Source of the DNA: DATBMA01 sp036555105
GTDB lineage: Bacteria; Actinomycetota; Acidimicrobiia; Spongiisociales; ZC4RG35
DNA: 11,900 nucleotides
Direction: 5' to 3'
NCBI GenBank assembly: GCA_036555105.1
Contig: DATBMA010000020.1
Location: forward strand, 1-11,900
Part shown: positions 6,546 to 11,900 of the stretch, one piece after another
Layout: the number at the start of each line of letters is the position of its first letter
Position numbering within the stretch: the first letter of the stretch is position 1
Notes under the pieces: generated by a model
The model's database searches: none
Seen by the model: only the letters and a program-made list of their open reading frames with translations
Told to the model about the DNA's origin: nothing
Translations under genes and position numbers: made by a program

Positions 6546-6617
6546 CGCCCCCTTTGGCGGCCCAACCAGTTGGACCGCCACCTCCCCCAAGGCGCCCACC
6601 GGCGCAGGGGGAGGAGA
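6546..6617 (-). repeat. Modular repeat unit B2, tandem to B1
   Basis: Same stem as B1, with CGCCCCCTTTGG instead of CGCCCCCTCCGG. The second hairpin is CCTCCCCC (6581-6588) with GGGGGAGG (6607-6614) around an 18-nt loop. B1 and B2 are spaced 79 bp apart. Together they fill the gap between the DUF559 and beta-propeller genes and could act as a terminator for the latter. Confidence 0.85.
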
Positions 6618-6650
6618 CAAACCCAGCACGTTCTCCGGCGTTGAGGCCCG

Positions 6651-8594
6651 TCAGAAACGGATGGTTGCGATCTCGTCCAGGGTGTCGAGGTTGCTCGCCA
6701 TCACCCCGCCGTCGGCAATCGAATAGATCACGTCGCCGACCACGATCGTCCGACGGACCTGGCCCAGATCCGTGGTCAGCTCACCCAACTGGGAGATGTG
6801 ATCGCCGGTGACCTGCAGGGCGATCGAGCCCGACCACCACTTGGTCCCGTCCGACTGTTGGACCGGGATCACGGTGAGGCCATCTGCCGGCCAGTAGAGG
6901 AAGGCGTGGTGGTCCCACTCCACCTCGGAGTAGCCGCCAGGGAGAGTGAAGCTGTCGAGCCTCCGCGGGCGGGTTGGGTCGGCAATGTCGAACACCGAGA
7001 CCTGGGTTCCGAGCACTCGTCCATCGGGATCAGCGTCCTGACCGACGCCGAGGAGACGGCCGTCTGCCAGCGGATGCAGATAGGCGGAGTAGCCAGGGAT
7101 TTCGAGCTCACCGGCCTGGCGGGGATGCCTTGGATCGGAGAGGTCGATGACGTGAAGCGGGTCGGTCCGCCGGAAGGTCACGACATAGCCGGTGTCGCCG
7201 ATGAAACGCACGGCGTAGATGTCTTCGTCGCGACCGAGGCCGGAGATCTGCCCGGTCGGGACCAGGCCGTCGTCGGCAACCTCGAGGACGGTCACCATGC
7301 TCTGCGACTGCCCCGGCTGCCATCCCCACCAAGGGCTGGCCGTGGTCGACGCCACCCGTAGGAATCCATCTTCTTCTGACATGGCCCATTGCGAATAGAG
7401 CATGCCGGGAACCACACCGGACCCGGCGAACTCCACCCGGTCCTCCCAGGAAGAGTCGAAGCGATGGATCTGGGTCGTCATCACATCTGCCTGCATCTCG
7501 GGCGCTTGTGCCCAGTCGACCCAGCGGGGGCTGGCGATGTAGAGCGAGTCCTGCCCCGCGTAGACGGTGGAACCATCGGTCACCAGGCCAAACGCGTCGG
7601 TGGGCGCCAGGCCCTCCCGATCCAAGTCGATGGTCACCACCGACGCGATGTTCAACCCTGAGAACTGTGAGGGGTGAGCCATGCGGTCACAACTCGCCAG
7701 CGACCCGGTCTGCTGGACCCGGGGAGGGCCCTCTCTTTCGACCGTGAAGGATGGGAACCACTGCTCGATCGTCGAATTGATGATTACCCGGCGGTTGGCT
7801 TCGGTCGCCTGGCGCTGGGCCCACTCCCAGGGGTCTGCGGGGCCGCGGCCCTGAGGCAACTGCGCGATGAACACATCGGGCGTGACGAACGGGAGATGAG
7901 TGGGCGGGCTGGAGATGACCAGGCGAGCCGACCCCTCGGCCAGTCGGCCTGCAAGGAAGGAGCCTTCGAGCCGCAGCCGACCGGTGATGCGGGGTGCCGA
8001 CCAATCGGACAGGTCGACCGCGGTCAGCACGGTCTCCCCGCTGCCCGGCGCCATGCGCACGTCGTCGACAGCCAGCTCGGGAAACATCGAGAAGGAGAAG
8101 CTGATCACCAGGGCTGTGTCCTCATGGAGGAACATCTGTTGACCTGCGCCCGAACCGAGGTCGACCGAGCCCACCAGCCGGGGGCGGGCGCCGGCGACGT
8201 CGATGACATGTAGCCGACTGCCGGAGAGGGCGATGATGCGGTTGCCATCGGTTTTCACCAGATCCGGCTCGTCGATCCCCAGCTCCTGGACATTGGTGGT
8301 GGAGAAGACCGGTGACGCCGCCGTGTCCCTTGCCGCACCGGCGACATCTTCGGCGGCAAAGAAGACCGGGCCCCCATTGAGCCCCCACGGCCCCACCTGC
8401 GAGAGAGCGTTCTGCTTCAAGTAGGCCAGCACATCATCGCATGAACCGAAGAGGTCCAGGTCGATCGGGTCGTTCGACGCAACCTGCACGACTTCCACCT
8501 GCGAGGCGGTCGTAGCGGGAGGGTCGGTCGCTGGAGAAAGGCACGATGCGGCCAGGACCGCCAGAGGGATCGTCGATATCAGCCGTTGCCGCAC
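6651..8594 (-). CDS. Secreted beta-propeller domain protein (PF09826-like)
   Basis: This 647-residue protein resembles the secreted beta-propeller family distantly related to WD40 proteins. The hallmark STTNVQELGIDEPDLVKTDG is at residues 98-117, followed by repeated strands of the type 'LHVIDVAG.RPRLVGSVDL', 'LHVIDLSDPRHPRQAGEL' and 'VSVFDIADPTRPRRLDSF', which are propeller blades. The N-terminus has a basic start, a hydrophobic core and AASC at 15-18, an imperfect lipobox, so it is exported and perhaps lipid-anchored. GTG 8594 is preceded after 5 nt by AAGGAGGT, the best ribosome-binding site in the window. It is divergent from an LLM oxidoreductase by 55 nt and upstream of the repeat-flanked DUF559 gene. 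The molecular role of this family is not established; ligand or polymer binding at the cell surface is a guess. Confidence 0.88.
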   Translation of the reverse strand: MRQRLISTIPLAVLAASCLSPATDPPATTASQVEVVQVASNDPIDLDLFGSCDDVLAYLKQNALSQVGPWGLNGGPVFFAAEDVAGAARDTAASPVFSTTNVQELGIDEPDLVKTDGNRIIALSGSRLHVIDVAGARPRLVGSVDLGSGAGQQMFLHEDTALVISFSFSMFPELAVDDVRMAPGSGETVLTAVDLSDWSAPRITGRLRLEGSFLAGRLAEGSARLVISSPPTHLPFVTPDVFIAQLPQGRGPADPWEWAQRQATEANRRVIINSTIEQWFPSFTVEREGPPRVQQTGSLASCDRMAHPSQFSGLNIASVVTIDLDREGLAPTDAFGLVTDGSTVYAGQDSLYIASPRWVDWAQAPEMQADVMTTQIHRFDSSWEDRVEFAGSGVVPGMLYSQWAMSEEDGFLRVASTTASPWWGWQPGQSQSMVTVLEVADDGLVPTGQISGLGRDEDIYAVRFIGDTGYVVTFRRTDPLHVIDLSDPRHPRQAGELEIPGYSAYLHPLADGRLLGVGQDADPDGRVLGTQVSVFDIADPTRPRRLDSFTLPGGYSEVEWDHHAFLYWPADGLTVIPVQQSDGTKWWSGSIALQVTGDHISQLGELTTDLGQVRRTIVVGDVIYSIADGGVMASNLDTLDEIATIRF

Positions 8595-8599
8595 ACGCG

Positions 8600-8607
8600 A
8601 CCTCCTT
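8600..8607 (-). promoter_or_regulatory. Consensus ribosome-binding site of the beta-propeller gene
   Basis: On the minus strand AAGGAGGT stands 5 nt before GTG 8594. It decides that start and contrasts with the neighbours that lack any Shine-Dalgarno. Confidence 0.8.
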
Positions 8608-8635
8608 GTCGCCGATCAGACGGTGCCCGTCTCGC

Positions 8636-8649
8636 TACGGTTCCCGACC
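8636..8649 (+). promoter_or_regulatory. Candidate -10 box of a leaderless LLM gene
   Basis: TACGGT (8636-8641) is followed by 8 nt and GTG 8650, with no Shine-Dalgarno. This supports GTG 8650 over GTG 8623 as the start. Confidence 0.4.
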
Positions 8650-9585
8650 GTGGAGCTGGCCTTGATGACAGAGCCCCAATTCGGTGGCACCTATGACCAG
8701 TTGCTGGCCGCCGCCAAGGCAGCCGAAAAGGCAGGGCTGGTCTCGTTTGCCCGCTCCGATCACATCTACTGGGAGCGGGAGCCTGCTGCGGCCGCCTTGG
8801 ATGCCTTCACCAGCATCGGTGGGCTGGCGCGCGACACGAAGGACATCCGCCTCTGCGTGATGGTGACGCCCGTCACCTTCCGGCACCCGTCAATGATCCT
8901 GAAGGCGGCGACCACTGCGTCCGCCATGTCGGATGGTCGCTTCGACCTCGGAGTCGGAACCGGCTGGAACGAGTTCGAGCACCGCGCCTTCGGCCTCGAC
9001 TTCCCCGATTGGACCGAGAGGTTCGCCAGGCTCGAGGATGCACTGAGGTACATACGAGCCGGGCTCAGCGGCGAGTCATACACCGGGACCCACTACTCGA
9101 TCGAAGCCGACTCGCTCCCCCGTCCCGAGCGGATGCCTCTGATCGTCGGGGGGTCGGGCAAGGAGCGGACTCCACGTCTGGCGGCCCGCTATGCCGACGA
9201 GTACAACCACTTCATTGCGCTCGCTTCTGAGATCGGGCCCAAGGTCCAACTCCTGCGGGAGGCGGCAGCAGAGCTGGGGAGATCCAACGGAGATGTGCTG
9301 ATCTCGGTGATGGGGCCGGCCCATGTCCGACCCAGCCGGGAGGAATACGAGCAGGCGCTTTCCACCACCGCCGCCTCCCGAGGCATGCAGCCGTCCGCGT
9401 TGCAGGAGCGGTGGGACAGCATCGGTGTCCCCTGTGGTACGCCGGAGGATGCAGCTCCGGTCATCTCGGCACTCAGGCAGGCGGGGGTCGACCGCTATTA
9501 CCTGCAGTGGGTCGACATCACCGACACCACCGGACTGGAGGCGAACATCGCCGCCATGAAAGAAACCATCTCCCTGGCCTCCTAG
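8650..9585 (+). CDS. LLM-class oxidoreductase, probably F420-dependent (paralogue)
   Basis: A 311-residue luciferase-like TIM-barrel protein. Motifs: TPVTFRHP (73-80), GRFDLGVGTGWNEFEH (96-111), TERFARLEDALRYI (122-135), MPLIVGGSG (162-170) and RTPRLAARYADEYN (173-186). These align without large gaps to the protein at 1752-2651, so the two are paralogues. I place the start at GTG 8650, giving MELALMTEPQFGG, because family members begin with a first beta strand of this kind; GTG 8623 would add nine residues. There is no ribosome-binding site, and TACGGT 8 nt upstream suggests a leaderless mRNA. It is divergent from the beta-propeller gene and convergent with the YbaK-like gene: CTAG at 9582-9585 provides the stop on both strands. 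Substrate and electron acceptor are unknown. Confidence 0.9.
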   Translation: MELALMTEPQFGGTYDQLLAAAKAAEKAGLVSFARSDHIYWEREPAAAALDAFTSIGGLARDTKDIRLCVMVTPVTFRHPSMILKAATTASAMSDGRFDLGVGTGWNEFEHRAFGLDFPDWTERFARLEDALRYIRAGLSGESYTGTHYSIEADSLPRPERMPLIVGGSGKERTPRLAARYADEYNHFIALASEIGPKVQLLREAAAELGRSNGDVLISVMGPAHVRPSREEYEQALSTTAASRGMQPSALQERWDSIGVPCGTPEDAAPVISALRQAGVDRYYLQWVDITDTTGLEANIAAMKETISLAS

Positions 9586-10070
9586 CTCGAGGCAGGCTCG
9601 GTGCTCAATGCCACCCAGGTCGGCCGGCTGACCATCTCCAGGGACTCGAGGCTGATCTCGAAAACGGTGGTGGGGGTACCGGCGGCCGCCCACACAGGAT
9701 CGTGCCGCCTCAACGCGACATCCGCAAAGATCTTCAGCCGGCCCGCATGGCCGAAAGGCGGAGTCCCGCCCGCGGCGAAACCGGTGAAAGACCGGACTTC
9801 GTCGAGCGTCGCCCTCCTCACCTCTGCTCCTTGGGCGGCTCCGGCCAGCAGATCGGGATCGAGCCTCCGATCGCCCGGCACTAGAGCCAGCACCGGCCAG
9901 TCGTCCACCATGAACACCAGCGACTTGACGATGGCACCCACCGGGCAGCCAATGGCAGCCGCGGCCTCGGATGCGGTCTTGGTGCCGTCGGGGAACTCGG
10001 ATACGTCGATCTGCAGCCCCGCCTCACGGGCGGCATCGACGACCTTGAGGGTTGACCCGGGCAAAGGCAT
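9582..10070 (-). CDS. YbaK/EbsC-family aminoacyl-tRNA deacylase
   Basis: Members of this family (PF04073) hydrolyse mischarged tRNA such as Cys-tRNA(Pro), protecting translation fidelity in the cytoplasm. The 162-residue protein is about the family's usual length and has the conserved lysine in IVKSLVF (Lys49), the motif ASEAAAAIGCPVGAI (33-47), ALVPGDRRLD (62-71), and GGTPPFGH (101-108), which forms part of the substrate pocket. ATG 10070 gives a natural first helix; no good ribosome-binding site precedes it. Its stop overlaps that of the convergent LLM gene. The 78 nt to the divergent cyclase-like gene must hold both promoters. Which mischarged tRNA it edits (YbaK, ProX or another subtype) cannot be settled here. 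Confidence 0.9.
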   Translation of the reverse strand: MPLPGSTLKVVDAAREAGLQIDVSEFPDGTKTASEAAAAIGCPVGAIVKSLVFMVDDWPVLALVPGDRRLDPDLLAGAAQGAEVRRATLDEVRSFTGFAAGGTPPFGHAGRLKIFADVALRRHDPVWAAAGTPTTVFEISLESLEMVSRPTWVALSTEPASS

Positions 10071-10135
10071 GGAGGAAGTCTCACAGACGCACCGTCGCCC
10101 GGTCGCACACTTTCGGAAGGCTCGCGGCCGGCCGT

Positions 10136-10148
10136 TAGGGTGCGCGTC
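10136..10148 (+). promoter_or_regulatory. Candidate -10 box of a leaderless cyclase-like gene
   Basis: TAGGGT (10136-10141) is followed by 7 nt and GTG 10149. If this is the -10 box, the upstream GTG at 10140 lies inside it and cannot be in the mRNA. Confidence 0.5.
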
Positions 10149-11144
10149 GTGCTCGAAGCTGCGCTGATCGACTGGCTACTCGACTCCGATCCGGCCCTCC
10201 GATGGCAGGTGGAGCGAGACCTGGTCAAGGCGCCTGCGGAAGTCTGGGAGGCCACACGCGCCCGGATTGCCACTGAGGGGTTCGGAGCTGAGTTGCTGGC
10301 AAAGCAGGACCCCGACGGGCAATGGGCCGGCGGCGCCTTCTTTCCGGCCGATTTCGACTTTCATGGCCCGGAGGCGGGAGAAGGGGCAGGCCAGCCCTGG
10401 ACCGCAACGACCTGGACCCTCAACACCCTCCGGGAGTGGGGCCTCGATTCCATGGTGCTTCGCACCCGGCGGACCGCCGAACTGCTCGCCGCCAACAGCC
10501 GTTGGGAGTACGACAACCTTCCCTACTGGGGAGGCGAGGTCGACTGCTGTATCAACGCCTGGACCCTGGCCAACGGACTGTGGCTGGGAGCAGACGTCGC
10601 CGCCCTGGCCGATTGGTTCGTCGAGCACCGCCTGGCGGACGGCGGCTGGAATTGCGAGTGGGTGGAGGGCGCCACCCGCTCCTCCTTCCATTCGACCCTG
10701 AACTCGTTGAAGGGCATCCTCGCCTACGAGGAAGCCACAGGTGGCACCGAAGCCACACTTGCGGCGAGGCGCAGCGGCGAGGAGTACCTCCTCGCCCGGG
10801 GCCTGTACATGCGGCTGTCGACCAGGGAGCCGGTTGCCCCGTGGGCCCTGCGATTTGTGTACCCCTTTCGCTGGGTCTACAGCGTCCTCAATGCCTCCGA
10901 GTACTTCCGTCAGGTCTGGCTGCTGAACCACACGCCCCCGGACCCGCGCATGGCAGGGGCCATCGAGCGCATTCGCGACGCCAGGCAGGCGGACGGGACC
11001 TGGATCCAGGCGGGGCGCCACCCCGGCCGAGTCTGGTTCGAAGTGGACGTGCCGCCCGGCGAGCCCTCCAAGTGGCTCACGCTCTATGGGACCAGAGTGC
11101 TCGACTGGTGGGACATGCGTCCAGCGGAACAGTCGGGTTCCTGA
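10149..11144 (+). CDS. Squalene-cyclase-like alpha/alpha-barrel protein
   Basis: A 331-residue protein built from the helical repeats of the terpene cyclase/prenyltransferase toroid. QW-like repeat ends are visible at QDPDGQWAGG (53-62), RLADGGWNCEW (161-171) and RQADGTWIQ (279-287). The stretch WEYDNLPYWGGEVDCCINAWTLANGLWLG (about 119-147), shown here for its two adjacent cysteines, and SSFHSTLNSLKGILAYE (178-194) look highly conserved. It is half the length of true squalene-hopene cyclases (about 630 aa) and lacks their DXDD catalytic motif, so cyclisation is doubtful. I recall relatives in actinobacteria annotated only as squalene cyclase or hypothetical. GTG 10149 is preferred over GTG 10140 on the leaderless -10 spacing. 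It stands alone, divergent from the YbaK-like gene, and is followed by the second repeat block. Confidence 0.8.
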   Translation: MLEAALIDWLLDSDPALRWQVERDLVKAPAEVWEATRARIATEGFGAELLAKQDPDGQWAGGAFFPADFDFHGPEAGEGAGQPWTATTWTLNTLREWGLDSMVLRTRRTAELLAANSRWEYDNLPYWGGEVDCCINAWTLANGLWLGADVAALADWFVEHRLADGGWNCEWVEGATRSSFHSTLNSLKGILAYEEATGGTEATLAARRSGEEYLLARGLYMRLSTREPVAPWALRFVYPFRWVYSVLNASEYFRQVWLLNHTPPDPRMAGAIERIRDARQADGTWIQAGRHPGRVWFEVDVPPGEPSKWLTLYGTRVLDWWDMRPAEQSGS

Positions 11145-11224
11145 CACCCGGATCTGATTGCCGATGTGGGGTTGTTGATCCGAGGCCAAGACCCGTACGG
11201 GTGATGGCACGTCCCTCGAACCGA

Positions 11225-11254
11225 CGCCCCCTCCGGCGCTTCAACCAGTTGAAG
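11225..11254 (-). repeat. Modular repeat unit C1
   Basis: Thirty bases identical to the start of unit C2 (11283-11312): CGCCCCCTCCG followed by the stem CTTCAAC-CA-GTTGAAG. After that the copy diverges (GGCCCGATAT) and runs into a CTCCTCCCCC box, so C1 is a rearranged copy. C1 and C2 start 58 bp apart. Confidence 0.8.
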
Positions 11255-11282
11255 GCCCGATATCTCCTCCCCCAGGCCGGCA

Positions 11283-11358
11283 CGCCCCCTCCGGCGCTTC
11301 AACCAGTTGAAGCGCCACCTCCCCCTCCGTCTCGCTTCGCTCGCCGGGGGAGGAGATA
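11283..11358 (-). repeat. Modular repeat unit C2
   Basis: CGCCCCCTCCG, then a perfect 11-bp stem GGCGCTTCAAC / GTTGAAGCGCC with a CA loop (11293-11316), CCACCTCCCCC, a 20-nt loop, and GGGGGAGGAGATA. Same order and orientation as B1 and B2, but with a different, fully paired stem. Confidence 0.85.
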
Positions 11359-11387
11359 GGCACCCCAGGGCCGGCACGCCCACATCT

Positions 11388-11449
11388 CCTCCCCCAGGGC
11401 CGGCAGGCCCGTTGGGGGAGGTGTCGCCGCCTTGGGCGACGGAGGGGGC
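11388..11449 (+). repeat. Modular repeat unit E1, opposite orientation to C1 and C2
   Basis: CCTCCCCC (11388-11395), an 18-nt loop that is itself GC-rich, GGGGGAGG (11414-11421), TG, stem TCGCC/GGCGA (11424-11428 with 11435-11439), CGGAGGGGGC. It matches block A in every box and in the stem, differing mainly in loop length. Confidence 0.85.
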
Positions 11450-11451
11450 TA

Positions 11452-11483
11452 GGGGAGGTGCCGCCTGCGGCGGCGGAGGGGGG
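11452..11483 (+). repeat. Partial modular repeat unit E2
   Basis: GGGGAGGTG is followed by the perfect hairpin GCCGCC-TGC-GGCGGC (11460-11474) and CGGAGGGGGG. Only the right half of the module is present, fused to E1. The region 11145-11224 before the block and 11485-11564 after it shows no gene or other clear signal. Confidence 0.7.
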
Positions 11484-11564
11484 AGTAGGCGCAACCACAA
11501 CTGGTGGCCTCGGTTGCTCGCCGGCCACAGCCAGGGCTCTTTCCACTACCTGGATGATGGAAAT

Positions 11565-11576
11565 TAGGCTGGCGAT
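11565..11576 (+). promoter_or_regulatory. Candidate -10 box of a leaderless sufC transcript
   Basis: TAGGCT (11565-11570) is followed by 6 nt and GTG 11577. The TAG of this box is an in-frame stop, so GTG 11577 is the first possible start. Confidence 0.45.
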
Positions 11577-11900
11577 GTGGCTGGCTCCGCTCCTCTATTG
11601 CAGGTCAAGGGACTAGAGGCCGGGGCAGGAGAAGTCGAGATCCTGCGCGGGCTCGACCTCGAGATGGACCGTGGCCAGGTCCACGCCATAATGGGGCCGA
11701 ACGGCTCCGGCAAGTCCACCTTCGCCAACGTCCTCATGGGCCACCCCCAGTACAAGGTGACGGGTGGAAGCATCCTGGTGGACGGGGAAGAGATCCTCGG
11801 GCTCCCCACCTATCAGCGGGCCCAGCGCGGGATGTTCCTGGCATTCCAATACCCGGAGGAGATACCGGGGGTTTCGGTGGTGCAGTTCCTCCGCCAGGCC
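11577..11900 (+). CDS. sufC: SufC, Fe-S cluster assembly ATPase, 3' end cut by window edge
   Basis: SufC is the ABC-type ATPase that works with SufB and SufD in the cytoplasm to build Fe-S clusters. The 108 visible codons show LLQVKGLEAGAGEVEILRG near the N-terminus, Walker A GPNGSGKST (40-48), the SufC-typical MGHPQYKVTGGSI (54-66), ILGLPTYQRAQRGMFLAFQYP (73-93) with Q-loop glutamine 91, and EIPGVSVVQFLRQA. The MGHP.Y.VT.G and FLAFQYP.EIPGV segments separate SufC from other ABC ATPases. GTG 11577 follows an in-frame stop; TTG 11598 is an alternative. The signature motif and Walker B are beyond the right edge. It appears to be promoter-proximal rather than at the end of a suf operon; the genes before it are unrelated. 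Confidence 0.93.
   Translation, partial: MAGSAPLLQVKGLEAGAGEVEILRGLDLEMDRGQVHAIMGPNGSGKSTFANVLMGHPQYKVTGGSILVDGEEILGLPTYQRAQRGMFLAFQYPEEIPGVSVVQFLRQA

Noticed and set aside
5757..6629. A 290-codon minus-strand frame spanning both repeat blocks and the DUF559 gene
   Set aside because: It is in a different frame from the clear DUF559 core, and its proline/glycine-rich ends are translated repeat DNA.
11225..11483. A CRISPR array
   Set aside because: Units are few, unevenly spaced, in both orientations, built from nested palindromes and lacking unique uniform spacers or cas genes.
11084..11546. Minus-strand open frames across the second repeat block
   Set aside because: Their translations simply read the repeats (for example LQLVEAPEGA and FNWLKRRRG) and contain no domain or start signal.

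Overview
The window is GC-rich, densely packed bacterial DNA that looks actinobacterial. The signs are a FadE5-like acyl-CoA dehydrogenase, two LLM-class (probably F420-dependent) oxidoreductases, a squalene-cyclase-like protein of a type I associate with actinobacteria, and several GTG starts lying 6-9 nt after a TANNNT box with no Shine-Dalgarno, as in leaderless actinobacterial transcripts. I cannot fix the class from sequence alone; an acidimicrobial-type genome would fit.

Layout, left to right. 1-1081 (-): 5' part of a long acyl-CoA dehydrogenase that runs off the left edge, divergent from a TetR regulator (1203-1748) and an LLM oxidoreductase (1752-2651); a clean inverted repeat at 1098-1115 sits on the dehydrogenase promoter. 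2652-3110 (-): a three-cysteine Rrf2 regulator, divergent from an SsuABC-like ABC importer (lipoprotein 3252-4274, ATPase 4271-5065, permease 5052-5921). The shared intergenic region holds a -35/-10 pair and an IscR-type palindrome, suggesting Rrf2 control of sulfonate-type uptake. 6023-6451 (-): a small DUF559 endonuclease-like gene framed on both sides by GC-rich modular repeats in opposite orientation. 6651-8594 (-): a secreted beta-propeller protein, divergent from a second LLM oxidoreductase (8650-9585). 9582-10070 (-): a YbaK/EbsC-type deacylase, divergent from a squalene-cyclase-like protein (10149-11144). 11145-11576: a second block of the same repeat family without an endonuclease gene. 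11577-11900 (+): the start of sufC, cut by the right edge.

The most unusual content is the repeat family. It has constant boxes (CCTCCCCC / GGGGGAGG, and CGGAGGGGGC or its complement) around a stem whose sequence changes from copy to copy while pairing is largely kept. One cluster encloses the DUF559 gene and a second, gene-free cluster lies about 5 kb away. This resembles the relation of REPINs to RAYT transposases, but with a Vsr-like nuclease fold; the mobilisation role is inference. No tRNA, rRNA, CRISPR array or recognisable insertion sequence was seen.
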